64,000 bases of DNA from QAMX01 sp964448855 (GTDB taxonomy: Bacteria; Bacillota; Clostridia; Oscillospirales; QAMX01). The stretch spans positions 1-64,000 of the forward strand of contig CAYUXI010000001.1 of the NCBI GenBank assembly GCA_964448855.1, read 5' to 3'. A program made the translations under genes and the position numbers. Shown here in pieces: positions 15,701 through 24,531 of the stretch. The notes beneath the pieces are model-generated. The model did no database searches. It saw nothing but the letters and a program-made list of their open reading frames with translations, and was not told where the DNA came from. Each line of letters opens with the position of its first letter. Position 1 is the first letter of the stretch.

Positions 15701-16501
15701 TTATCCGCCGTAAATCACGGTGCGCCGAATGGAATGCTGACACCACAGATATCCGAAGATTGTGAGCAGGATGAGCCAGAACAGCTGCGACGCAATCGCA
15801 ACGCCCATGGCGGCTCCGGTCAGCTCGCCGGAATAAATGCGGAACGGGACATCGGAGGCGGCACCGAAGGGAAGACGCACCAGAATCCGGTACAATGCCT
15901 GCGGATAAAAGGGGAGGGGCAGCAGGGTGCCGCAGAGAAAATCCAGCAGCAGCGAGGAAACCTGTACCAGCCCGGCCGTCGAAACCATGTGAAATGCAGC
16001 GACGTAGACCAGCATGGTCATTGCAGTGAATACAAGCGAACCGAGCAGCATGGAAACGAGGAACAGTACCAACGCCCAGAGGCTGACCGGAATCATCAGG
16101 CCAAATGGTGACGGAATCAGAAAGGCGACCAGAAGAATCGGCCCACAGCGCAGGGCGGCGCGGGCAAAACGGGTCGCAAATGTGCGGACAAACCAGGATG
16201 GATACAGACGAATCGGTCGGCAAAGATCCATGGCAATCGTCCCGGACTGGATGCTCTGCAGGATTTCATGGTCATACCAGGTCATAAAAAAAGCCAAAAA
16301 CGCCTGCCGCAGCCAGATGTACGAAACGGCCGATTGAAATGCCAGCGGTGCCCCTGACGGATGCTCCCGATAAAACACATAGAGCGTCAAAATCTGTATC
16401 AAGCCGAAAAACAGCTGTGTGACGATGCCGGAAACGGCAGCCGTCCGATATTGCAGGTCGTTCAAAAACCGCGTCTTCATCATGGAACCGTATGCTCTCA
16501 T
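15701..16501 (-). CDS. ABC-2 type exporter permease (COG4587-like)
   Basis: The 266-residue membrane protein starts MRAYGSMMKTRFLNDLQYRTAAVSGI, the usual beginning of the COG4587 permease partner, and has six predicted membrane segments with the cytoplasmic motif GTIAMDLCRPIRLYPSWF. Its ATG overlaps the stop of the ATPase gene as ATGA (16501-16498), so ATPase and permease are translationally coupled and likely assemble into one exporter together with the 14903-15682 product. Confidence 0.87.
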   Translation of the reverse strand: MRAYGSMMKTRFLNDLQYRTAAVSGIVTQLFFGLIQILTLYVFYREHPSGAPLAFQSAVSYIWLRQAFLAFFMTWYDHEILQSIQSGTIAMDLCRPIRLYPSWFVRTFATRFARAALRCGPILLVAFLIPSPFGLMIPVSLWALVLFLVSMLLGSLVFTAMTMLVYVAAFHMVSTAGLVQVSSLLLDFLCGTLLPLPFYPQALYRILVRLPFGAASDVPFRIYSGELTGAAMGVAIASQLFWLILLTIFGYLWCQHSIRRTVIYGG

Positions 16502-17472
16502 AGGTGCAGATCCTCATACAGCGAAACAACCATATCATCCACGTTGTTTTCCCGAACGGAAAAATTGGTGATGGTCATAACGGCTGATAACGCCTGAATG
16601 GCCTGCGGGAGCGAAATGTGCTGACTGTCAAAGGTGACTTCCGTCCGTCCGGGCATCTGTGACAAAACCGTAAAACAGTCTGGTAGACAGGGTGTCTCCT
16701 CTGCGTGCTCAATGCAGATGCTCTGCATCCGGGTATACCGATTCCGAATCTCCTGCATGGAGCCATCCAGCAACAGCTGACCGCGCCCAATCAGCAGAAT
16801 TCGCGGCGTCAAAGCGTCGATATCCTGCATATCGTGCGTGGTCAGGAGGACGGTTGTGCCGCGTGTCCGGTTGATTTCCCGGATAAAGGTTCGGACGGCC
16901 AGCTTGGATACGGCATCCAGACCGATGGTCGGCTCGTCCAGAAACAGCGTTTTCGGGCGGTGGAGGAGAGCGGCCGCAATTTCACACCGCATCCGTTGGC
17001 CGAGCGACAGCTGACGTGCCGGTGTGCGCAGGAACTCGTCCAGGGAAAGAATCCGATTCAACTCGGCGAGACTGTCTGCGATTTCCTGCTTGCGCATTCC
17101 GTAGATATCCCCCAGCAAAGCAAACGAATCGCCGACGGGAATATCCCACCAGAGCTGGGAACGCTGCCCGAAGACAACGCCGATTTCAGCGACGTGTGCC
17201 TTTCGCTCACGCCATGGAATGCGCCCGTTGATCAGGCAGGTGCCGCTGTCCGGGGTTAAAATCCCGCACATGATTTTGATGGTCGTGCTTTTTCCGGCTC
17301 CGTTCGGCCCGATATAGCCGACCATTTCTCCGTCTGCGACTGAAAAAGAGATGTCCTTCAGCGCAGGGATCACATGGATTTCGCGGTGAAACAGCGCCTT
17401 GCAGGCATTGCGAAGACCCGGCTCCCGCCGGGCTTGGGTGTACTGCTTGGAAATGCCGGATAGAGTAATCAT
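16498..17472 (-). CDS. ABC-2 exporter ATP-binding protein (COG4586-like)
   Basis: The 324-residue ATPase drives the two downstream permeases. It shows Walker A GPNGAGKST, the Q-loop FGQRSQLWWDIPV, the signature LSLGQRMRCEIAAALL and Walker B LFLDEPTIGLD. The SQLWWDIP wording and the C-terminal extension after the H-loop (TTHDMQDI) are typical of COG4586 proteins. ATG 17472 follows GAGAGG; the longer frame to 17694 reads through the promoter and adds an unrelated hydrophobic stretch, so it is rejected. Confidence 0.9.
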   Translation of the reverse strand: MITLSGISKQYTQARREPGLRNACKALFHREIHVIPALKDISFSVADGEMVGYIGPNGAGKSTTIKIMCGILTPDSGTCLINGRIPWRERKAHVAEIGVVFGQRSQLWWDIPVGDSFALLGDIYGMRKQEIADSLAELNRILSLDEFLRTPARQLSLGQRMRCEIAAALLHRPKTLFLDEPTIGLDAVSKLAVRTFIREINRTRGTTVLLTTHDMQDIDALTPRILLIGRGQLLLDGSMQEIRNRYTRMQSICIEHAEETPCLPDCFTVLSQMPGRTEVTFDSQHISLPQAIQALSAVMTITNFSVRENNVDDMVVSLYEDLHL

Positions 17473-17539
17473 AAAACCTCTCTTTCGTTTGTAGGCTCCC
17501 TGTATTTTGCCAAGGCCGCGGTAAAAATCGGGGAGACAT

Positions 17540-17568
17540 ATGATAGCATATAACCATTCAAAAATCAA
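17540..17568 (-). promoter_or_regulatory. Promoter of the ABC-2 exporter operon
   Basis: TTGATT at 17568-17563 and TATCAT at 17545-17540 with a 17-bp spacer on the minus strand. The rest of the 308-bp gap to 17780 holds only the TSCPD promoter and its palindrome. Confidence 0.65.
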
Positions 17569-17690
17569 GAGGAAAACAAAAAAAAGTGTCATCCGTGCCG
17601 AGCGTTTCACGAATGCTTTCCCAAAAAGAGACCGGAAAACGGATTTCTGTGCCTTCAGACGATTTTCAAAGATACAAACCCCTTTATTAT

Positions 17691-17731
17691 GCAAGTTGGT
17701 ACTTGCCTCCGGTCAAAAAATATGGTATGAT
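17691..17731 (+). promoter_or_regulatory. Promoter of the TSCPD gene with an overlapping palindrome
   Basis: TTGCCT (17703-17708), a 17-bp spacer and TATGAT (17726-17731). A palindrome GCAAGT-TGGT-ACTTGC (17691-17706) overlaps the -35, a possible repressor site for an unknown regulator. Confidence 0.6.
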
Positions 17732-17780
17732 TATATGAATACGAAAGAAAGGCAGATGTCTGCCTGAAGGAGGAAGATGT

Positions 17781-18041
17781 ATGCAGTACACCTATGTGCC
17801 GCAGGGCGTGTGCTCACGCGAAATGCGGGTGGAAGTCCAGAATGGGATTGTGACCTCTGTTCAGATTGACGGCGGCTGCAGCGGGAATATTCAGGCGCTT
17901 TGCCGTCTCGTGGAAGGCATGGAGGCCAATGATGCCATCCGGAAAATCAGCGGGATTCGCTGCGGATTCAAAAATACCAGCTGCCCGGATCAGCTTGCAA
18001 TTGCCTTGAAAAAAGCGATGGATGCGGGCGCGGAACAATAA
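17781..18041 (+). CDS. TSCPD-domain protein (TIGR03905-like)
   Basis: The 86-residue protein consists of a single TSCPD domain, named for its NTSCPDQLA motif near the C terminus. It also has conserved cysteines in GVCSRE, GGCSGN, ALCRLV and IRCGFK, suggesting metal or redox chemistry. The domain resembles the C-terminal part of B12-dependent ribonucleotide reductases, but the free-standing family has no established role. The ATG follows AAGGAGGAAG. It is followed after 21 bp by asnS and may be cotranscribed with it. Confidence 0.85.
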   Translation: MQYTYVPQGVCSREMRVEVQNGIVTSVQIDGGCSGNIQALCRLVEGMEANDAIRKISGIRCGFKNTSCPDQLAIALKKAMDAGAEQ

Positions 18042-18062
18042 CAGAATAAGGACTTGACATTT

Positions 18063-19457
18063 ATGGATAAAACCTCAATTCGGGAAATTTATGAGGCGCC
18101 GGCCTCTTTTGACGGTCAAACCCTCTGCCTTGCAGGATGGGTGCGCACGGTGCGCGCTTCGAATGCATTTGGCTTTATCGAACTGAACGACGGCAGCTGC
18201 TTCAAGGGGATTCAGGTAGTTGTGGAAGCCGCAACTCTGCCGAACTATGCAGAAGCCGCTAAAATGAACGTCGGCGCAGCCATTATCGTCCGTGGTCGCC
18301 TGGAGCTGACGCCGGATGCACCGCAGCCGTTTGAGCTGAAAGCGGAATCGCTGAAAGTGGAGGGCGCCTCCACACCGGATTATCCGCTGCAAAAGAAAAA
18401 GCACTCCATGGAATATCTGCGGACGATTGCACATCTCCGTCCGAGAACCAATACCTTCAGCGCGGCGTTCCGCGTGCGCAGTGAAGCGGCATTTGCCATT
18501 CACAGCTTCTTCAATGAACGCGGCTTTGTCTACGTCCATACGCCGCTGATCACAGGGAGCGACTGCGAAGGCGCAGGCGAAATGTTCCGCGTGACCACGA
18601 TGGACTTTGACGATGTCCCGCGTACGGAAGACGGAAAGGTCGACTTCAGCCAGGACTTCTTCGGCCATTCCACCTCGCTCACCGTTTCCGGTCAGCTGGA
18701 AGGCGAAACGATGGCGATGGCCTTCGGCAAGATTTATACCTTCGGGCCGACCTTCCGCGCAGAACATTCCAACACCCAGCGCCATGCGGCGGAATTCTGG
18801 ATGATTGAGCCGGAAATTGCGTTTGCCGACCTGCAGGACAATATGAAGCTGGCCGATGATATGCTTCGCTACGTCGTCCGTCACCTCCTGTCCAAGTGCA
18901 GACAGGAGCTGGAATTCTTCAATAAATTCTTCGACAAGGGTCTGATTGAACGGCTGGAAACGCTGATTGCAACGCCGTCGGCCCATCTGACCTATACGGA
19001 TGCCATCCGCGTGCTGGAAGCGCAGAAGGATCGTTTTGAATATCCTGTTTATTGGGGCTGCGACCTGCAGACGGAGCATGAGCGCTTCCTGTCGGAAGAA
19101 TACGCGCACGGTCCGGTGTTTATCACGGACTACCCGAAGGAGATCAAATCCTTCTATATGCGCCAGAACGATGACGGGAAAACCGTCGCCGCAATGGATT
19201 TGCTGGTGCCGGGCATCGGCGAAATCATCGGCGGCAGCCAGAGAGAAGAGCGCCTGGATCTGCTTCAGAAGCGGATGGCAGAGCTCGGCCTGGATGAAAA
19301 GGATTACTGGTGGTATCTCGATCTCAGACGCTACGGCGGCACACGTCACGCCGGATACGGTCTCGGCTTCGAGCGCCTGATTATGTACGTCACGGGCATT
19401 CCGAACATCCGCGACGTGATTCCATACCCCCGCACCGTTGGCACGGCGGAATTCTAA
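18063..19457 (+). CDS. asnS: Asparaginyl-tRNA synthetase
   Basis: AsnS charges tRNA-Asn with asparagine. The 464-residue class II enzyme has an N-terminal OB-fold (CLAGWVRTVRASNAFGFIELNDG), motif 2 with FRAEHSNTQRHAAEFWMIEPE and motif 3 GYGLGFERLIMYVTGI. The HAAEFWMIEPE wording with the long insert between motifs 1 and 2 points to AsnS rather than AspS. ATG 18063 is used; AAGGA lies 10 nt upstream. I saw no T-box upstream, unlike ileS and tyrS in this window. Confidence 0.96.
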   Translation: MDKTSIREIYEAPASFDGQTLCLAGWVRTVRASNAFGFIELNDGSCFKGIQVVVEAATLPNYAEAAKMNVGAAIIVRGRLELTPDAPQPFELKAESLKVEGASTPDYPLQKKKHSMEYLRTIAHLRPRTNTFSAAFRVRSEAAFAIHSFFNERGFVYVHTPLITGSDCEGAGEMFRVTTMDFDDVPRTEDGKVDFSQDFFGHSTSLTVSGQLEGETMAMAFGKIYTFGPTFRAEHSNTQRHAAEFWMIEPEIAFADLQDNMKLADDMLRYVVRHLLSKCRQELEFFNKFFDKGLIERLETLIATPSAHLTYTDAIRVLEAQKDRFEYPVYWGCDLQTEHERFLSEEYAHGPVFITDYPKEIKSFYMRQNDDGKTVAAMDLLVPGIGEIIGGSQREERLDLLQKRMAELGLDEKDYWWYLDLRRYGGTRHAGYGLGFERLIMYVTGIPNIRDVIPYPRTVGTAEF

Positions 19458-19499
19458 GATGCGCCGGCCGACAGACAAGCAGAAAGAAGGAAACTATTT

Positions 19500-20063
19500 A
19501 TGGCAAAACAAAAAAATCTGTTCCGACTGACCTTGACAGCGATTCTTTCGGCACTCATCGCTGTGATGACCGTCGTTCCCTATACGGGCTATATTTCCTA
19601 CGGCGGTGTCATTGAAATTACAACGCTGCACATTGTCGTCATTGTCGGTTCCGTTTTTCTTGGCTGGAAATATGGTGCTGTTCTGGGTGGCGTGTGGGGG
19701 CTGACCTGCCTGATTCGCGCCACGACCAACCCGCTCTGGGCAGCCTTCCTGAATCCGCTGGTGTCGGTCGTACCGCGTATTTTTGTCGGTGCGGTGGCTG
19801 CGTGGGTCTATGCTGGTCTCTGCAAGCTCCGTTGCAACGGCTATATCGCCAGCGTGCTGGCAGCACTGGCGGCCACGCTGACCAATACCATTCTGGTGCT
19901 GTCCGCCCTCGCCGTGTTCGGTGACGGAATCAATGGCTTCTTTGACGTTATGAAAAACGTCTACCTGACCGTCATCGGCGTCAACGGACTCATCGAACTG
20001 GCAGCCGCCGCAGTTCTGACGCCCATGCTGACGTATGCACTCAGCAAGGTGCGCCACAACTGA
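19500..20063 (+). CDS. ECF transporter substrate-binding (S) component, substrate unknown
   Basis: This 187-residue membrane protein has five to six hydrophobic helices and the pattern of energy-coupling-factor S components: a short basic N terminus (MAKQKNLFRLTLTAILSALIAVM) with the small-residue AxxxA face that docks on EcfT, and the loop GGVIEITTLHIVVIVG. Such proteins bind a vitamin or other micronutrient and share an EcfA1A2T module encoded elsewhere. No ECF ATPase is nearby, and no riboswitch was seen, so the substrate cannot be named. It lies between asnS and an aminotransferase gene on the same strand. Confidence 0.8.
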   Translation: MAKQKNLFRLTLTAILSALIAVMTVVPYTGYISYGGVIEITTLHIVVIVGSVFLGWKYGAVLGGVWGLTCLIRATTNPLWAAFLNPLVSVVPRIFVGAVAAWVYAGLCKLRCNGYIASVLAALAATLTNTILVLSALAVFGDGINGFFDVMKNVYLTVIGVNGLIELAAAAVLTPMLTYALSKVRHN

Positions 20064-20098
20064 ACCAACCGAAAAAGCAAGGAGAGAATTCGTTACCC

Positions 20099-21382
20099 AT
20101 GGAAATTTGTTCGGATATTTGTTCAGAGCAGACCTGGCAGAAGCTCAAGGCAGAAAAGCCGGAACTGCTGGCACGATATGCTGACTTTCAAAGCCGCAAA
20201 CTGAACCTGAATATGTCCCGCGGAATCCCGGCAAAGGAGCAGATCGACCTGTCGCAGGATGTGCTGACCTGCCTGAAAACGCCGGAGGACTATCAGGTAG
20301 ACGGCGTGGACGCCCGCAGCTATGGCTTGCTGGAGGGGCTGCCCTGCGCCAGACAGCTGTTTGGCGAACTGTTAGAGGTGGATCCGGCCTGTGTCTTTGT
20401 CGGCGGCAACTCCAGCCTGAACATGATGTACGATATGATCGTGCGGTCGATCGTCTTCGGAATCGGCGGCTGTGAACCGTGGAGCCGACAGGGGCGCGTG
20501 AAGTTTCTCTGCCCGGTTCCGGGCTATGACCGGCATTTTGCCATCTGCGAACGGTGCGACATTGAAATGATTCCCGTTCCGCTTGACAAGGACGGCCCGG
20601 ACATGGAGCGGGTGCGCCAACTGGTGCAGGATCCGTCAGTCAAGGGGATGTGGTGCGTCCCGAAATACGCCAACCCCACCGGCCAGACCTATTCGGACGA
20701 TACCGTCCGTGCACTGGCGGCGCTGCAACCGGCTGCAAAGGATTTCCGCATCTATTGGGACAATGCCTACTGCATCCATGATATCTTTGAGGAAGATCAT
20801 CTGCTGAACATCATGGACGAAGTCAAAAAGTACGGCAATGACAATCTGGTTTTCGAATTTGCCTCCACCTCTAAAATCAGCTTTCCGGGCTCCGGCGTCG
20901 CCTGTATGGCCGTCGGAAAAGACGATTTTGCGGAGATTCGCAAATCGCTCACGGTGCAGACGATCTGTCCGGATAAAACCAATCAGCTGCGCCATGTCCG
21001 TTCCTTCAAGAATGCAGCCGGTCTCCGGAAACGCGCAGCAGAACACGCTGCGCTGATTCGCCCGAAGTTTGAAGCGGTGCTGTCCGTACTGGAGCGCGAA
21101 GCCGGTGAACTGGAATTCATCCACTGGAGTCGGCCGAATGGCGGCTATTTCATCAGCCTGGATGTACTGGAGCATACCGCCGCACGCACGGTGGAGCTTG
21201 CCAAAAATGCCGGCGTCACACTGACACCGGCCGGCTCCACCTGGCCGTATCACCGGGATCCGGTGGACAACAATATTCGGATTGCTCCGACATTCCCGTC
21301 GCTGGAGGATATCCGGACGGCGGCTGAGTTGCTCGGTGTGAGCCTCAAACTGGCAGCCATTGAACGGCTCGAACAAATGTAG
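20099..21382 (+). CDS. PLP-dependent aminotransferase, aspartate aminotransferase type Ic-like
   Basis: The 427-residue enzyme resembles the PF12897 group (type Ic aspartate aminotransferases such as corynebacterial AspT). It has the N-terminal KLNLNMSRGIPAKEQIDLS, GGNSSLNMMYD for cofactor phosphate binding, KYANPTGQTY, the Asp/Tyr pair in YWDNAYCIHD, and the PLP lysine in FEFASTSKISFPGSG. Arg in NNIRIAPTFPS near the C terminus should bind the substrate carboxylate. The likely reaction is transfer between aspartate and 2-oxoglutarate, but other amino donors are possible. The enzyme is cytosolic. It precedes purB by 35 bp; aspartate supply would suit the aspartate-using steps of purine synthesis. 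Confidence 0.82.
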   Translation: MEICSDICSEQTWQKLKAEKPELLARYADFQSRKLNLNMSRGIPAKEQIDLSQDVLTCLKTPEDYQVDGVDARSYGLLEGLPCARQLFGELLEVDPACVFVGGNSSLNMMYDMIVRSIVFGIGGCEPWSRQGRVKFLCPVPGYDRHFAICERCDIEMIPVPLDKDGPDMERVRQLVQDPSVKGMWCVPKYANPTGQTYSDDTVRALAALQPAAKDFRIYWDNAYCIHDIFEEDHLLNIMDEVKKYGNDNLVFEFASTSKISFPGSGVACMAVGKDDFAEIRKSLTVQTICPDKTNQLRHVRSFKNAAGLRKRAAEHAALIRPKFEAVLSVLEREAGELEFIHWSRPNGGYFISLDVLEHTAARTVELAKNAGVTLTPAGSTWPYHRDPVDNNIRIAPTFPSLEDIRTAAELLGVSLKLAAIERLEQM

Positions 21383-21417
21383 ACACAAGAAAAACAGGGA
21401 AGGCGGTATCCAATTCA

Positions 21418-22866
21418 ATGACGGATAAAAGTCGGTATGTCAGCCCGTTTACCGGGCGCTGGGCCAGCTCGGAAATGATTGCGCTGTTTTCGGAGGATGA
21501 GAAATTCCGAACCTGGCGGAAATTGTGGATTGCACTGGCATCGTGTGAACGCGACCTCGGATTGAATATTACAGAAGAACAGCTCGAGGAGCTGCGCGCC
21601 AACGCAGATCACATCAATTATGAAGACGCGGCTCGCTTTGAAAAAGAAATCCGCCATGACGTCATGGCGCACATCAAGGCATATGGCCTGCAATGCCCGA
21701 ACGCCGCCGGAATTCTGCATCTCGGCGCAACGAGCTGCTATATCTGTGACAACGCAGATCTGATCATCATGCGCAAGGGTCTGCAGATCATTGAACGCAA
21801 GCTCAAACACGCGATTCGCAACCTCTGCAATTTCGCCATGGAGTATCGCGCATTGCCGACGCTCGGCTTTACCCATTTTCAGCCTGCCCAATTGACCACA
21901 GTCGGCAAACGAGCCTGCCTGTGGATCAATGATCTCCTCTCCGATCTGGAAGAAATCGAATATCGGATTGCCAACCTGAAGTTCCGCGGCGTCAAGGGTA
22001 CAACCGGGACACAGGCGAGCTTCCTCGATCTGTTCGGCGGTGATCACGAAAAGGTCAAACAGCTCGATCGCGCAGTGGCCAAGGTCTTTGATTTCGACCA
22101 AACGGAATCAGTCACCGGCCAGACGTATTCCAGAAAAGCGGACTATCGGGTGCTGAGCGCCCTGTCCGGTCTGGCACAGTCTGCCTCCAAATTCGCCACG
22201 GATATCCGCCTGCTGCAGTCGCTGAAGGAAGTGGAAGAACCGTTTGAAAGCACACAGGTCGGCTCTTCGGCCATGCCCTATAAGCGGAACCCCATGCGCA
22301 GCGAACGCATTTGCGGGCTGGCACGGTACCTGATTGTCGATACGGTGAATCCGGCAGTCACAGCCGCCACACAGTGGCTGGAACGCACACTGGATGACTC
22401 CGCCAACCGCCGCGTGGCACTGCCGGAGGCCTTCCTGGCCGCCGATGCCATCTGCGAGCTGCTGGTCAATATCTCCCGCGGCCTGGTCGTCTATCCCAAG
22501 GTGATCGAGGCTCGTGTGCAGAGTGAGCTGCCCTTTATGGCGATGGAAAATATCATGATGGAAGCTGTCAAACGCGGCGGCAACCGCCAGGAGCTGCATG
22601 AACGAATCCGCCGCCATTCCCTTGCGGCAGGGAAGCGGGTCAAGGAAGAAGGCTTGGACAACGACCTGATTCGCCGAATCAGTGAGGATCCGGCCTTTGA
22701 TGTGGACGAGCAGACGCTGACCGCGTGCCTGAACCCGTCGGCCTATACCGGACGGAGCAGCGAACAGACGGAGGAATTCATCTGTGAAACCGTTTTGCCG
22801 CGCCTGGGTGAAGAACCGGATAACGCCGATTCCATGCAGGAAGAAGACGGAAATCTCCGCGTTTGA
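21418..22866 (+). CDS. purB: Adenylosuccinate lyase
   Basis: PurB removes fumarate from SAICAR and from adenylosuccinate in purine synthesis. The 482-residue protein carries the fumarase/lyase signature GSSAMPYKRNPMRSE, the catalytic-region ILHLGATSCYICDNAD, and FTHFQPAQLTTVGKR. Length fits the longer PurB type. The ATG follows GGGAAGG. It is the last gene of the plus-strand run starting with the TSCPD gene. Confidence 0.95.
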   Translation: MTDKSRYVSPFTGRWASSEMIALFSEDEKFRTWRKLWIALASCERDLGLNITEEQLEELRANADHINYEDAARFEKEIRHDVMAHIKAYGLQCPNAAGILHLGATSCYICDNADLIIMRKGLQIIERKLKHAIRNLCNFAMEYRALPTLGFTHFQPAQLTTVGKRACLWINDLLSDLEEIEYRIANLKFRGVKGTTGTQASFLDLFGGDHEKVKQLDRAVAKVFDFDQTESVTGQTYSRKADYRVLSALSGLAQSASKFATDIRLLQSLKEVEEPFESTQVGSSAMPYKRNPMRSERICGLARYLIVDTVNPAVTAATQWLERTLDDSANRRVALPEAFLAADAICELLVNISRGLVVYPKVIEARVQSELPFMAMENIMMEAVKRGGNRQELHERIRRHSLAAGKRVKEEGLDNDLIRRISEDPAFDVDEQTLTACLNPSAYTGRSSEQTEEFICETVLPRLGEEPDNADSMQEEDGNLRV

Positions 22867-22891
22867 ATGCTGAAAAAAGCCAAAAGCCCTC

Positions 22892-22920
22892 TTGCAAAAC
22901 AGAAAAACATTTGGTATAAT
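22892..22920 (+). promoter_or_regulatory. Promoter of the first zinc-ribbon membrane protein gene
   Basis: TTGCAA (22892-22897), 17-bp spacer, TATAAT (22915-22920), starting 26 bp after the purB stop. Confidence 0.75.
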
Positions 22921-22972
22921 ATACCCGAGATCAAATTCCATTTCAAAATCAGATTATCTGGAGGCAATCGAC

Positions 22973-23515
22973 ATGGAAAAAATCAACAAAGCATTAGTCT
23001 CAGCTGCATTCCTTCTCCTTCTGGTCACATCCACCGGTTTCAGCTCGACCGTCACGCTCGCCGTTCTGGGGATCGTCATCTGGATGCTTGCTACAAAGGC
23101 CGATACGGCATCGCAGATTGGTGCTTTTGAAGCCCTGTACCTCTCCCTGCTGCACGGTGTGATTCGTCTGGTTGTGAACGGCTCTCAGCGCATCATTGCT
23201 CAAATCGTTGACTGGGCCAACGGCAACCCCTATGGCACGCTTTCCGATATTTATGATATTCTCGGCTTCCTCGTCACGATCTGCATGATCGGCCTGACCG
23301 GTATGGCACTTTCCCGCCTGGTCGCCGGCAAACCGTCCGATACGCCGGTTGTCAACACCTATGCCAAGAAGACCTTCGGCATCTTTGTCCCGCAGGCAAC
23401 ACAGTCCTACTATCAGCAGCCGACCTCCGCTCCGGCCAATGGCTGGATCTGCCCGAACTGTGGCCGTAAAAATGACGGTCAGTTCTGCCAGGGCTGCGGC
23501 AAAGCAAAACAGTAA
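22973..23515 (+). CDS. Membrane protein with a C-terminal zinc ribbon
   Basis: I do not recognise a named family. The 180-residue protein has hydrophobic segments at about residues 7-40, 50-70 and 95-120, then a polar Tyr/Gln/Pro-rich linker and a C-terminal double zinc knuckle WICPNCG and FCQGCG. The ribbon probably faces the cytoplasm. ATG 22973 follows GGAGG; a longer frame from 22892 starts in the promoter and is rejected. It is followed by a terminator hairpin and then by a second protein with the same parts in reverse order. Its function is unknown. Confidence 0.75.
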   Translation: MEKINKALVSAAFLLLLVTSTGFSSTVTLAVLGIVIWMLATKADTASQIGAFEALYLSLLHGVIRLVVNGSQRIIAQIVDWANGNPYGTLSDIYDILGFLVTICMIGLTGMALSRLVAGKPSDTPVVNTYAKKTFGIFVPQATQSYYQQPTSAPANGWICPNCGRKNDGQFCQGCGKAKQ

Positions 23516-23540
23516 ATTTGCGTCCGGGTATCCGGTCATC

Positions 23541-23580
23541 TTCAGTCCGCATGGCTTATTTTCCATGCGGACTGAATTTT
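23541..23580 (+). terminator. Terminator between the two zinc-ribbon genes
   Basis: A perfect 14-bp stem (23541-23554 and 23563-23576, 8-nt loop) followed by TTTT. Confidence 0.75.
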
Positions 23581-23649
23581 CAACTCATCTGATCATGAAA
23601 AACGCCGTGTTCCCGCTTGAAACAGGAACCGGCAGAAAAGGGTGAATTT

Positions 23650-24471
23650 ATGTTCTGTACAAATTGCGGCTGCGAAGTCAGCGACCGCGCAACCTTCTGC
23701 ACCAATTGCGGCACGCGCCTGAAACCGAAAGAAACTGAGGCTCAGCCGACTGTTCAGGCTGCCGAAGAAATTGCATCCGTTATCGCCTCGGTCCCGACGC
23801 CGGAACCCCAGATTGTTTCCGCAGCTCCGACTGTGGAAGAACCGGCCACACCTGAAAACAAGCCGGAGGAACCAATCTCCGAAGAACCGATTGCCGCAGA
23901 GCCGCCGGTAGCTCCTGTTGTCGCCGCCGTGCCGGAAGAACCGGTCGCACCCGTGGCTCCGCCAGTGCCGGAAGAACCGGTCGTCCCTGTAACTCCGCCT
24001 GCACCGGCACAGCCGGCCGTCCCTGTGGCTCCGCCTGTATCGGCACAGCCGACACCCGTTGTCGCACAGCCGGAAAAACCCGTTCCGACGGCCACACCGG
24101 TTGCACCGGCCACACCCGTTCGCCCGGCGTATGCACCGATTCCGGCAGCCGTTCAAATGCCGGTCAAACCGCAGACACAGCCGACCACGGTTCAGGTTTC
24201 GCAGGCACCCGCCGAAAAGCCGGTTTCCACCTGGCTGTATGTGTTGATGCAGTTCCTGACGATCATACCGGTCGTCGGCCTGATTGTCCACATTATCTGT
24301 CTGGCCGCCGCCAAACAGAAGAGCTTCCGGAATTATTGCCGCGCCGTCGTCATCCTGGGCGTCGTTGCTCTGGTTCTGCTCATTGCGGCACTGGTCGCAG
24401 GATTTATCTTCCTCGACCGAATCAATGAATTCCTCAGCGCCTACAACATCCAAATCGAAAGTCTGATCTGA
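23650..24471 (+). CDS. N-terminal zinc-ribbon protein with a Pro/Val/Ala/Glu-rich linker and two membrane helices
   Basis: The 273-residue product begins with a zinc ribbon (MFCTNCG and TFCTNCG), continues with about 150 residues of low-complexity Pro/Val/Ala/Glu sequence built on variants of PEEPVAPVAPP, and ends with two hydrophobic helices (TWLYVLMQFLTIIPVVGLI and VVILGVVALVLLIAALVAG) and a short tail. Zinc-ribbon_2 domains on membrane proteins of this layout are widespread in clostridia but have no known role. ATG 23650 follows GGGTGA. The domain order is the reverse of its upstream neighbour. The linker repeats are protein-level; they are not a CRISPR or DNA minisatellite. Confidence 0.75.
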   Translation: MFCTNCGCEVSDRATFCTNCGTRLKPKETEAQPTVQAAEEIASVIASVPTPEPQIVSAAPTVEEPATPENKPEEPISEEPIAAEPPVAPVVAAVPEEPVAPVAPPVPEEPVVPVTPPAPAQPAVPVAPPVSAQPTPVVAQPEKPVPTATPVAPATPVRPAYAPIPAAVQMPVKPQTQPTTVQVSQAPAEKPVSTWLYVLMQFLTIIPVVGLIVHIICLAAAKQKSFRNYCRAVVILGVVALVLLIAALVAGFIFLDRINEFLSAYNIQIESLI

Positions 24472-24488
24472 TACAGGTCGTTCTGTTA

Positions 24489-24523
24489 GAAATCGGCATG
24501 CACATTCAGCGCATGCCGATTTC
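24489..24523. terminator. Bidirectional terminator between the zinc-ribbon gene and spoIIID
   Basis: A perfect 13-bp stem (24489-24501 and 24511-24523, 9-nt loop) lies between convergent genes; modest T-rich sequence on both sides. Confidence 0.7.
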
Positions 24524-24531
24524 TTCGTCTG

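Noticed and set aside
17473..17694. N-terminal membrane segment on the ABC-2 ATPase.
   Set aside because: The frame continues upstream by chance through the promoter; ATG 17472 has a good ribosome-binding site and the normal ATPase start.
23900..24130. Repetitive CCGGAAGAACCGGT-like DNA that could suggest a minisatellite or CRISPR.
   Set aside because: The repeats follow the reading frame of a Pro/Val/Ala/Glu linker, vary in sequence and have no spacer pattern.
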